A stretch of 64,000 bases of DNA from assembly GCF_003651225.1 (NCBI RefSeq), contig NZ_RCDB01000002.1, positions 1 to 64,000 on the forward strand, given 5' to 3'. Both the position numbers and the translations under genes were made by a program. Source of the DNA: Microbacterium telephonicum (lineage in GTDB: Bacteria > Actinomycetota > Actinomycetes > Actinomycetales > Microbacteriaceae). The notes under the pieces were generated by a model. That model was given only the letters and a program-made list of their open reading frames with translations, was not told the DNA's origin and did no database searches. Positions 54,762 to 62,159 of this stretch are shown piece by piece (within the stretch, counting starts at the first letter, position 1; every line of letters begins with the position of its first letter).

Positions 54762-56374
54762 CAGTCCTCCTTCCACGAATAGTAAGTCGAGTCATAACCG
54801 TAGGCCGACTCGTCGCCGATGAAGTATCCGGAGAGGGCGTCCTGGGTAGAGGTCGGTACCTGGGAGATGCCGTCCTGGAGCGTCTGGTTGTAGGCGGCCG
54901 CATTATGGATCCCCGACACCCCGGCCGCCGCGAGCGGCGACGCCTGCTGGATCGTCGTCCAGTTCGGCGTCTGCTGCGCATACCCGCCGGTGCCCACGGC
55001 GATGGTGCTGTCCAGTCGCGGAACCGGATCCCAGTCGTGCTGCACGGAGACCACTTTCGTGGTGGACGGGATCGGCATGCTGTCGATCGGCGCGCCGGCG
55101 ACCACGACGGCATCCCAGGTGTAGTCCGAGTTGTAGGCCGCGAGGTGACCGGCCATGATCCCGCCTTGGCTGAACCCGACGAGCATCACGGGGTCATCGG
55201 CGCCCACGCCTGCCTGCTGCATGGCGGCGAGCACGGCGCGTTCGTACTGCGACCGCAGCGAGGGCGTGAGCATCAGCGCGAGATTGCTGTCGAGGTCGTT
55301 CACGGCGCCCTGGTCACCGTTGAAGCGGGACAGCCACTCCTGCGTGCTCGGGAGCGCCACGCGCCAACGCACGACGCCGTCGGCGTCGACGACTTTCGTG
55401 ACCTTGATGACGGTTTCGTCGGCGCTGTCGTTCGTGAGGTGGCCGAGCGAGTCGACGTAGCCCGCATCCTTGAGGACGTGCGCGAGATCGCTCGGCTCGC
55501 CGCGGTCGGTGAGCTCCTCGTCGCTCGTGCGGTCGTACTCGTCCACCGCCGGGTCCTTCTTCGTGACGTCCGACAGGATGCTGCCGAGCAGGAACCCCGC
55601 GAGGATCCCGACGACGAGTGCCGCGATCATCGGCCCGATGACCGGGATCAGCGACAGCAGCGCGTACACGAGCACCAGGATCAGGACCGTGCCGAGGATG
55701 GCCAGCACCGTCGCCACGAGACGTTGCAGCTCGTCCCACAGGTCTTCGAGGAAATCGCCGATCCAGCGGCCCAGATCGTCGAGGAAGCCGCCGATCTCGG
55801 CGAAGAAGTGTCCGACGCGATCGAGCCAGCCCTCGTTGGTGGCGTCGAGCGCGCTGTCGATCAGGCTCATGGCCCGCTGCGCCGCGGCCTCCATGTCGCG
55901 GCGGGCGGACTCGTGCTCCTCCCGTGCGGTCGTCCTGGCGGAGTCGTACCGATCGGCGGAGCGGCGCGCGTCGTCCAGACGGCGCTCGGCGGCCTCGATC
56001 GTGCCGGCGGGAGCGTCCGCATCCTCGAGGCTGCGCAGATGCCGGGTGAGCGTCGTGACCTGCGTTTCCGCCTGTGCGCCGTAGCGCTCCGCCGTGGCTT
56101 CCGCGGCGTCGGCGGCGTCGGCGCGGCGGTGTGCCGCACGCAGGGCCGCGGCGTACTCGACGAGCGCGTCGGCGGTGCCTCGGTAGCGACCGTGCGCATC
56201 GTCCAGGTCGCGCGCGACCTGCCCGCTGCGCTCGCGGATGGCATCCAGGCTCTTCGCGGTGCTCGCGTAGGCGAGGGCGCGCAGATCGTCCGCGGCGCGG
56301 TCGATGCGGCTCGCGGATGAGACGTAGGTCGCGGCGCGGTCGGCGAGCGCGTCGGGGTTTCCGGGCAGAGCCAT
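54761..56374 (-). CDS. Coiled-coil/membrane/alpha-beta-hydrolase protein, probable T7SS-linked lipase or effector
   Basis: A 537-residue three-part protein. Residues 1-185 are helical coiled coil without Cys, resembling LXG/WXG-type N-terminal export domains. Residues ~187-268 contain amphipathic helices (HFFAEIGGFLDDLGRWIGDF) and one or two membrane segments (~219-266). Residues ~320-537 are an alpha/beta hydrolase with nucleophile elbow GFSQGG (400-405, Ser402), acid in VQHDWDPVPRLD (Asp447 or 449) and His490 in SGIHNAAAY. This triad layout resembles PE-PPE/cutinase-like lipases. No signal peptide is present, so export by a type VII-like route is an inference from the N-terminal domain and from the WXG100-like gene immediately upstream (TGATG overlap). 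No immunity gene is obvious. Confidence 0.8.
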   Translation of the reverse strand: MALPGNPDALADRAATYVSSASRIDRAADDLRALAYASTAKSLDAIRERSGQVARDLDDAHGRYRGTADALVEYAAALRAAHRRADAADAAEATAERYGAQAETQVTTLTRHLRSLEDADAPAGTIEAAERRLDDARRSADRYDSARTTAREEHESARRDMEAAAQRAMSLIDSALDATNEGWLDRVGHFFAEIGGFLDDLGRWIGDFLEDLWDELQRLVATVLAILGTVLILVLVYALLSLIPVIGPMIAALVVGILAGFLLGSILSDVTKKDPAVDEYDRTSDEELTDRGEPSDLAHVLKDAGYVDSLGHLTNDSADETVIKVTKVVDADGVVRWRVALPSTQEWLSRFNGDQGAVNDLDSNLALMLTPSLRSQYERAVLAAMQQAGVGADDPVMLVGFSQGGIMAGHLAAYNSDYTWDAVVVAGAPIDSMPIPSTTKVVSVQHDWDPVPRLDSTIAVGTGGYAQQTPNWTTIQQASPLAAAGVSGIHNAAAYNQTLQDGISQVPTSTQDALSGYFIGDESAYGYDSTYYSWKED

Positions 56375-56799
56375 CAGCCGTCACCCGCCGGTGGGGTCGG
56401 AGCCGGGCCGGGGGACGGGGACGGGGTCGGACTCGGGGAGGGGGCGGCTGCCGGCGTCGTCTGCGCCTCGGCGATGGCGTCGTCGATCTCGCGCGTCAAC
56501 GTGCCGTCTCCGACGGCGGAATCCTGCAGCGATGCGGCGAGGTCCGTGTCGAGGTCGTCGAAGGTGTCGATCACCGCGCGCAGGTACTCGGCGATGAAGG
56601 TGAGGTTCTCCTCGAGTTCGCCGCGGGCGATGTCCCACTTCTCCCCGAAGTCGCGCACCTTTCCGGCGAGCCCGTCGTGACCCGTGTAGGTCGCGGTCTC
56701 GTCCGCGATCCGCTCCGCGCCGGCGAGGTCGCCCGCGATGCGCTCCGCGCGCGACGCGCTGGAGAGCACCTCGGTCACGTCGATCTTCAGATCCGCCAT
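56374..56799 (-). CDS. WXG100-like small helical protein
   Basis: A 141-residue protein. Residues 1-110 form two long helices joined by a turn near FGEKWDIARG (Trp55), which corresponds to the WXG position although the Gly is not at the usual place. The last ~28 residues are a Pro/Ser/Ala tail (SPSPTPSPSPGPAPTPP). Length, the central Trp and absence of Cys fit ESX/WXG100-type or related T7SS substrate partners. It heads a four-gene unit and overlaps the hydrolase gene as TGATG, the usual placement of a secretion partner. A GAGG-rich Shine-Dalgarno precedes the ATG. No EccC-type ATPase lies in the window. Confidence 0.72.
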   Translation of the reverse strand: MADLKIDVTEVLSSASRAERIAGDLAGAERIADETATYTGHDGLAGKVRDFGEKWDIARGELEENLTFIAEYLRAVIDTFDDLDTDLAASLQDSAVGDGTLTREIDDAIAEAQTTPAAAPSPSPTPSPSPGPAPTPPAGDG

Positions 56800-56872
56800 G
56801 CCGCCTCCTCTTCTGCCACCACGCTAGAGGACGCACACCGCGATCGGCGATGGGGCGCACTGCCCATCCGCC

Positions 56873-58483
56873 TCAGACCCAGCCCTGCATCCAGTTATGG
56901 AGGCGGTAGAAGTCGTAGGGCACCTGCATGCCCGACCACAGCGGATACCAGAACGCAGACAGCAGCAGGGTCACGGCGAGGAACACGAGCACGACGCGCT
57001 GACCGGCCAGGCGCCGGACGGGATCGGGTGCACCGGTGCCGCCGCGGGCGAGATCACGCAGCGCGAAGGTGAGCGCCAGCAGCAGGAACGGCCAGATGAC
57101 GATCGTGTAGAACTGGAAGATCGTCCGCTCCGGGTACAGCAGCCACGGCAGCCAGGTGGCCGCGATACCGACGAGCACGAGCGCGGGACGCCAGTCGCGG
57201 GCGACGATGAAGCGGTAGATCAGGTAGACCGCCGCGATGACGGAGGCGTACCACAGCAGCGGGTTCGGCATGCTGTACAGCACCTCGAGGCAGCCGTTCG
57301 CGCCGCCGGTGCAGCCCGCCTGACCGTCGGTCGTGACGTTCGCGTACATCGAGGTGGGGCGCACGAGGAACGGCCACTGCCAGGCGGGGCTGGCGTAGCT
57401 GTGCGGCGTCTTCATGCCCGCCATCGAGCCGTAGATCGTCTCGTGATACTTCACGAGGTTCTGCAACGCGAGCGGCAGCCACGAGAACGAGCCCGAGCCG
57501 GCCCGACCGTCGAGCGCGTGACGGCCGTAGCCGCCGTCGGTGGTGAGCCAGCCGATCCAGGAGCCGAGGTAGACGACCGCGGCGATCGGCACGAGCAGCA
57601 CGAACGCCACGAGACCCTGGCGGACGGCATCCATCGGCCAGTACCAGACACCGGCACGCCGACGGGCCAGGGCGTCGGTGACGACGACGTAGAGCCCGAG
57701 CGCCGCGAGCACCCACACCCCCGACCACTTCACGGCCGTCGCGGCGCCGGCCGCGGCGCCGGCCGCGAGAAGCCAGGGGCGGTTCCAGAGCACCGGCCCC
57801 CACGGCACACGCGTGTCGGGATCGGCATCCGCCCCCCGCCGCAGCGCGACCAGCGCGGCGAGTCGGTCGAGGTGACGGCGCCGGTCGAGCACGACGAACC
57901 AGCACGCGAGCAGGGTGAAGAAGGTGAGGAAGATGTCGAGCAGCGAGACGCGGCTCATCACGATCGCGAGGCCGTCGACGGCCATGAGGCCCGACGCGAC
58001 CGAGGCGAACACGATCGAGCCGGTGAGGCTGCGCGCCACGAAGTACAGCAGCAGCACGGTGGCCGTACCGAACAAGGCCGCCGCGATGCGCCAGCCGAAC
58101 GACGAGTCGGCGCCGAAGAGGGCCATGCCGAGGCCGATGAGGTACTTGCCCAGCGGAGGGTGCACGACGAAGCTGCCGTCGGTGGTGAAGATGTCGGTGT
58201 CACCGGCGGCGAACTGCGCGTCGGCGCTCTCGGGCCAGGTCGCGGCGTAGCCGAGCAGCCACTGGCTCCACGCGTCCTTGACGTAGTACGTCTCGTCGAA
58301 CACGAGGCTGTGCGGGTGCCCGAGGTTCCACAGCCGCAGCGCGGCGGCGAGGAGAGTGATGAGCGTCGGCGCCAGCCAGCTCCACAGGCGCAGTCGCGCC
58401 GGGTCGGCGGTGACACGTGTCCACCAGCGGTCGAACCGCGACGGCCGTACGGTTGGCAGCAGCGGCTCGGCGGTCGTCGTCAC
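56873..58483 (-). CDS. pmt: Dolichyl-phosphate-mannose-protein mannosyltransferase (Pmt)
   Basis: A 536-residue GT39 enzyme with about 11 membrane segments. The catalytic Asp-Glu is in LVFDETYYVKDAWS (~63-76), followed by HPPLGKYLIGLGMALFG (~107), a typical Pmt region. GMKTPHSYASPAWQWPFLVRP (in the middle) and the C-terminal FWYPLWSGMQVPYDFY are conserved. It transfers mannose from polyprenyl-phosphate-mannose to Ser/Thr of secreted proteins. The start is a GTG with TAAGCT seven bases upstream. It is divergent from rsmI. The giant Ig-like protein and the lipoprotein encoded next door are plausible substrates because they are rich in Thr/Pro segments; this is inference. Confidence 0.92.
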   Translation of the reverse strand: MTTTAEPLLPTVRPSRFDRWWTRVTADPARLRLWSWLAPTLITLLAAALRLWNLGHPHSLVFDETYYVKDAWSQWLLGYAATWPESADAQFAAGDTDIFTTDGSFVVHPPLGKYLIGLGMALFGADSSFGWRIAAALFGTATVLLLYFVARSLTGSIVFASVASGLMAVDGLAIVMSRVSLLDIFLTFFTLLACWFVVLDRRRHLDRLAALVALRRGADADPDTRVPWGPVLWNRPWLLAAGAAAGAATAVKWSGVWVLAALGLYVVVTDALARRRAGVWYWPMDAVRQGLVAFVLLVPIAAVVYLGSWIGWLTTDGGYGRHALDGRAGSGSFSWLPLALQNLVKYHETIYGSMAGMKTPHSYASPAWQWPFLVRPTSMYANVTTDGQAGCTGGANGCLEVLYSMPNPLLWYASVIAAVYLIYRFIVARDWRPALVLVGIAATWLPWLLYPERTIFQFYTIVIWPFLLLALTFALRDLARGGTGAPDPVRRLAGQRVVLVFLAVTLLLSAFWYPLWSGMQVPYDFYRLHNWMQGWV

Positions 58484-58490
58484 GCCGACA

Positions 58491-58496
58491 AGCTTA
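58491..58496 (-). promoter_or_regulatory. -10 box of pmt
   Basis: TAAGCT on the minus strand lies seven bases from the GTG at 58483. It sits in a 56-bp space shared with the divergent rsmI promoter. Confidence 0.45.
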
Positions 58497-58527
58497 GGGT
58501 CCGCGGCGGCGCGGGCCGCCCCGCGCC

Positions 58528-58533
58528 TAAGCT
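58528..58533 (+). promoter_or_regulatory. -10 box of rsmI
   Basis: TAAGCT lies six bases before the GTG at 58540. The same hexamer is used by the divergent pmt promoter. Confidence 0.5.
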
Positions 58534-58539
58534 GGGCCG

Positions 58540-59358
58540 GTGATCATCCTCGCGGCGACACCGATCGGAAACCTCGGCGACGCGTCGGCGCGACTCGTGC
58601 GGGCGCTCGAGGAGGCGACCGTGATCGCCGCCGAAGACACGCGCACCACGCAGCGGCTGCTGCAGGCCCTCGGGGTCGCGAATCGGCCGCGCTTGATCGC
58701 GCTGCACGACCACAATGAGAAGCAGCGCGCCGCCGAGCTCGTCGAGCTCGCCCGCGACGACGACCTGCTCGTGCTCAGCGACGCCGGGATGCCGACCGTC
58801 AGCGACCCCGGCTACGGCCTGGTCGCGGCCGCCGTCGCCGCCGGTGTGGTCGTCACCGCCCTTCCCGGCCCGAGCGCCGTGGTCACCGCGCTCGCCGTCG
58901 CGGGCCTGCCCACAGACCGCTTCACATTCGAGGGGTTCCTGCCGCGCAAGCCGGGGGAGCGCGCATCGATGCTGCGGGCGCTGTCGGCCGAGCCGCGCAC
59001 GATGGTGTTCTTCGAGGCCCCGTCTCGGCTGGAGAGCGGCCTGGCCGCGATGGCGCAGGCGTTCGGCGGCGACCGGCACGCGGCCGTGTGCCGCGAGCTC
59101 ACGAAGCTGCACGAGGAGGTGCGGCGCGGCCCGCTCGACGAGCTCGTCGCGTGGGCGGCGGGCGGCGTGCGCGGCGAGATCGTCGTCGTCGTCGCCGGGG
59201 CTCCGGCGCGGGCGGTCTCTGCCGACGACGCGCTCGCCCAGGTGCAGGCGCTCGTGGCCTCCGGCATCCGTCTGAAGGAGGCCGCCGCCGAGGTCGCGCA
59301 GCAGACCGGCCTCTCCGCCCGCGACCTGTATCAGGCGGTGCTCGCGACGCGTCGCTGA
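58540..59358 (+). CDS. rsmI: 16S rRNA (cytidine1402-2'-O)-methyltransferase
   Basis: A 272-residue RsmI. The SAM-binding tetrapyrrole-methylase-like fold starts ILAATPIGNLGDAS (~3-16), and the family motifs AAEDTRTTQRLL, LSDAGMPTVSDPGYGLV and LPGPSAVVTALAVAGLP are present. The FEGFLPRKPGERA block is specific to RsmI. The C-terminal helical domain (IRLKEAAAEVAQQTGLSARDLYQAVL) is also there. It 2'-O-methylates C1402 in the 16S rRNA P site. The start is the GTG at 58540 with a -10 box at N6. It is monocistronic and ends before a cluster of palindromic repeats. Confidence 0.95.
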   Translation: MIILAATPIGNLGDASARLVRALEEATVIAAEDTRTTQRLLQALGVANRPRLIALHDHNEKQRAAELVELARDDDLLVLSDAGMPTVSDPGYGLVAAAVAAGVVVTALPGPSAVVTALAVAGLPTDRFTFEGFLPRKPGERASMLRALSAEPRTMVFFEAPSRLESGLAAMAQAFGGDRHAAVCRELTKLHEEVRRGPLDELVAWAAGGVRGEIVVVVAGAPARAVSADDALAQVQALVASGIRLKEAAAEVAQQTGLSARDLYQAVLATRR

Positions 59359-59369
59359 CCGGCGCGGGG

Positions 59370-59409
59370 CGTTTCGACTCGGCCTGCGGCCTCGCTCAAC
59401 GACCGGGGG
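59370..59409 (+). repeat. Dispersed palindromic repeat, copy 2
   Basis: Begins CGTTTCGACTCGGCCTGCGG and ends GCTCAACGACCGGGGG. The inner GGCC-TGC-GGCC can fold. It lies between rsmI and malG. Confidence 0.85.
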
Positions 59410-59422
59410 CGTGTCATCGGGG

Positions 59423-59462
59423 CGTTTCGACTCGGCCTGCGGCCTCGCTCAACGACCGGGGG
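59423..59462 (+). repeat. Dispersed palindromic repeat, copy 3
   Basis: Identical to copy 2 over the 40 bases compared, in the same orientation, starting 53 bp downstream of it. Confidence 0.85.
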
Positions 59463-59495
59463 CGGTGCCCCCGCGCAGCGTCGGGGGGTGCGCCT

Positions 59496-59537
59496 CCCGG
59501 TCGTTGAGCGACGAGCGCAGCGAGGAGTCGAAACGCG
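59496..59537 (-). repeat. Dispersed palindromic repeat, copy 4 (inverted)
   Basis: An inverted copy with a variant interior; reading on the minus strand it starts CGCGTTTCGACTC and ends GCTCAACGACCGGG. It ends exactly at the malG stop codon. Pairing with copy 2 or 3 would give a large hairpin, a likely bidirectional terminator for rsmI and malEFG. Confidence 0.85.
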
Positions 59538-60461
59538 TCAGCCCTTCACGGAGCCGGCCGTCAGCCCGCCGATGATGTACCGCTGCAATGTGAGGAACAG
59601 CACGAGCACCGGGATCGAGGCGAGGATCGCGCCGGCGGCGAACAGGCCCCAGTTGCTGGAGAGCTGGTTGGACACCCACTGGTACATGCCGACGGCGAGG
59701 GTCCAGTTGTCCTCGGAGACGAGCACGATCTTCGAGATGATGTAGTCGCCGAACGACGCGATGAAGGCGAGCAGTCCCACGACCGCGAGGATCGGGGTCA
59801 CCAGCGGCATGATGATGCGCCAGAAGATCTGCGCATGCGTGGCGCCGTCGATCTTCGCCGACTCGTCGAGCTCCTGCGGGATCGTGTTGAAGAACCCGTA
59901 CATGAGGAACGTGTTCACACCCAGCGCGCCGCCGAGGTAGATGCAGATCAGGGCGACCTTGGAGTTGAGCCCCAGCATCGGGAACACCTCGCCGAGGGCG
60001 AGCAGCATCAGGAAGATGGCGACGAAGGCGAGCGCCTGCGGGAACATCTGGATGATGAGCAGGCTCGTCAGGCCCATGCGGCGTCCGCGGAAGCGGAACC
60101 GCGAGAAGGCGTACGCGGCTGCGGCGCCCATGAGCACCGCGCCGACCGCGGCCGAGATGCCGACGATGAGGGTGTTGGCGTACCAGGTCCAGTACCGCGT
60201 CGTGCCGAGCTGGGCGTAGTTCGACAGGTCGAACGCCGAGAACAGGGCGTTGGATGCGGCGAGCGATCCGTTCGGGTTGAACGAGGCCGACACGATGTAG
60301 ACGAGCGGGAACACCGCGTAGAAGAGGATGACGAGGGCCAGCAGGTACTTCCAGCCCACCTCCAGCGCCCAGCGCTTGCGGACGGCGCCGCGGCGCGAGG
60401 CGTCGAGCGTGATCTTCGGGGCGCCGCCCTTCGCGGGCGCCGTCTGTGCGGGAGCGGACAT
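59538..60461 (-). CDS. Sugar ABC permease, MalG-type
   Basis: A 307-residue binding-protein-dependent permease with six membrane segments. The EAA cytoplasmic loop is ELDESAKIDGATHAQIFWRI (~205-224), the expected contact with the ATPase. It starts MSAPAQTAPAKGG with a polar N-terminus, then WKYLLALVILFYAVFPLVYI. It forms a heterodimer with the MalF-type product. The ATG at 60461 overlaps the preceding stop as TGATG. No ATPase gene follows; a shared MsiK-type ATPase encoded elsewhere is typical in actinobacteria. Confidence 0.92.
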   Translation of the reverse strand: MSAPAQTAPAKGGAPKITLDASRRGAVRKRWALEVGWKYLLALVILFYAVFPLVYIVSASFNPNGSLAASNALFSAFDLSNYAQLGTTRYWTWYANTLIVGISAAVGAVLMGAAAAYAFSRFRFRGRRMGLTSLLIIQMFPQALAFVAIFLMLLALGEVFPMLGLNSKVALICIYLGGALGVNTFLMYGFFNTIPQELDESAKIDGATHAQIFWRIIMPLVTPILAVVGLLAFIASFGDYIISKIVLVSEDNWTLAVGMYQWVSNQLSSNWGLFAAGAILASIPVLVLFLTLQRYIIGGLTAGSVKG

Positions 60462-62083
60462 CACTGGTACTCCTCGAGCTTCTTGGTCTGGCGGAACGCC
60501 AGGGCGGAGATGACGCCGACCACGATGAACACGAGGATCGACAGGGCGCTGGCCAGGCCGTAGTCGGCCGCGCCGCCGGCGACACCGGAGATGTCCCAGA
60601 TCGCGGAGATCAGGATGTCGGTGGAGCCGAGCGCGTACGGGGCGCCGGGGATGGCCGGGCCGCCGTTGTTGAACAGGTAGATGACGGTGAAGTTGTTGAA
60701 GCTGAACGCGAACGACGAGATCAGCAGCGGGGCCGTCGCCACCAGCACGAGCGGCAGGACGATCGAGCGCAGCTGGCGGGTCTTGCCGGCGCCGTCGATG
60801 GATGCCGCCTCCAGCGTGTCGGCCGGCAGCGCCTGCAGGGCGCCGGTGCACACGAGGAAGTAGTACGGGTAGGTCAGCCACACGTTCACGAACAGCACCG
60901 CGATGCGGGCCAGCCACGGGTCTCCGAGCCAGTCGATGTTCGCCCCGCCGAAGAACAGGTCGTTGATGACGCCGAACTCCGCATTGAACATGCCGCGGAA
61001 CAGCAGCGCCGACATGAACGCCGGGAATGCGTACGGGAGGATGAACAACGTCCGCAGGATCTTGCGCCCCTTGATGCGGTCGTCGTTGAAGATGAGGGCG
61101 AACAGCAGGCCCATCGCGAACGGGATGAGCACCGACAGGATCGCCCACACGAACGTCCACAGCGTCACCGAGGCGAGTACCTGGAACATCGCGGGGTCGG
61201 TGAACAGCCGCAGGAAGTTGTCGAACCCGACGTTGACGACCCACCCGGTCGGCAGCGCCGTGCCGTCGTCGGCGACGAAGTTGCCGCTCTCGGTGGCGTG
61301 GTAGACGGTGCCGGTCGCGGTGTCGGTGACGGTCTGGGCGCCCTCGTCCCATTCGAGGGTCGAGAGGTACACCGAGCCGGTCGAGCCGTCGCGGGTGCGG
61401 ATGGAGCCGTCGTTCGGGTCGTCGGAGACGGGGACGCGCAGCTCGACCACCTCGGCCTGCAGGGCCTGGTCGCTCAGCAGCTGGTTGCGGGAGACGATCG
61501 TCCAGCCGGGGACGTCCGCCGGGGCGCCGGATGCCGCGCCGTCGGCGACCGTCTCCAGCGGTTGGTCGGGGGAGCCGGCCTTCACGTCGCCGTCGTCGTT
61601 GATGGCGAATCCGAGCTCGCCGCCGCGTTCGACGATCGCGAGCGGGTAGGTGGCGGCGCCCTCGACCCGGCGCTCGCCCTGTGAGAGCGCAGCCTGAACG
61701 GCCTGCTCCTGCGAGCCGACGTGGCCGGCGCCGTAGTTGGTGAAGGCGATGTAGGCGGTGTAGCCGAAGACGAACACCTGGAAGATCAGGAGGAACGCGA
61801 GGCCGGGAAGCAGGTACTTCAGCGGCAGCGCGCGCTTGGTGAAGTAGACGATGTCGGCGGCGACGAGGAGGATGATCGCGACCGACGCGATGATCCAGGA
61901 TTCGGCCTGCACCGCGGCGACGATGCCCATGAGGCCGAAGGCGTTGATGACCGCCATGATGGCGAGCTTCACGAGGAAGCCCCAGCCCAGGCCGCTCCAG
62001 CGGCGGCCGTGCGGCTCACTGCCGCGACGGGACGGCGCCGGCGGTGGCGCGACGTCCGAGACGGTGCCCTGCGGGACCGACAT
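60461..62083 (-). CDS. Sugar ABC permease, MalF-type with large external loop
   Basis: A 540-residue permease, longer than the ~300-residue CUT1 norm. It has two extra N-terminal membrane segments and a ~190-residue extracytoplasmic insert (residues ~125-310, GSQEQAVQAALSQGERRVEG to GWVVNVGFDNFLRLF), like the P2 loop of E. coli MalF that contacts the binding protein. The EAA loop is DTLEAASIDGAGKTRQLRSI. The start is the ATG at 62083, 76 bp after the malE-like gene, with AAGGAGA upstream. Substrate is probably an oligosaccharide; the GH42-like gene upstream suggests galacto-oligosaccharides. Confidence 0.92.
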   Translation of the reverse strand: MSVPQGTVSDVAPPPAPSRRGSEPHGRRWSGLGWGFLVKLAIMAVINAFGLMGIVAAVQAESWIIASVAIILLVAADIVYFTKRALPLKYLLPGLAFLLIFQVFVFGYTAYIAFTNYGAGHVGSQEQAVQAALSQGERRVEGAATYPLAIVERGGELGFAINDDGDVKAGSPDQPLETVADGAASGAPADVPGWTIVSRNQLLSDQALQAEVVELRVPVSDDPNDGSIRTRDGSTGSVYLSTLEWDEGAQTVTDTATGTVYHATESGNFVADDGTALPTGWVVNVGFDNFLRLFTDPAMFQVLASVTLWTFVWAILSVLIPFAMGLLFALIFNDDRIKGRKILRTLFILPYAFPAFMSALLFRGMFNAEFGVINDLFFGGANIDWLGDPWLARIAVLFVNVWLTYPYYFLVCTGALQALPADTLEAASIDGAGKTRQLRSIVLPLVLVATAPLLISSFAFSFNNFTVIYLFNNGGPAIPGAPYALGSTDILISAIWDISGVAGGAADYGLASALSILVFIVVGVISALAFRQTKKLEEYQ

Positions 62084-62118
62084 AGGGATCTCCTTCGTCA
62101 GAGTTCTTCAGAGGGGTT

Positions 62119-62153
62119 CCCGAGGGCGGGGGAGCGCGTCCCCCGCCCTCGGG
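62119..62153 (-). terminator. Hairpin between the binding-protein and MalF-type genes
   Basis: A perfect 14-bp stem (CCCGAGGGCGGGGG and complement) with a 7-base loop fills most of the 76-bp spacer. There is no T-run. Such hairpins usually protect the 3' end of the binding-protein mRNA and lower downstream expression rather than end transcription completely. Confidence 0.7.
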
Positions 62154-62159
62154 ACGGGA

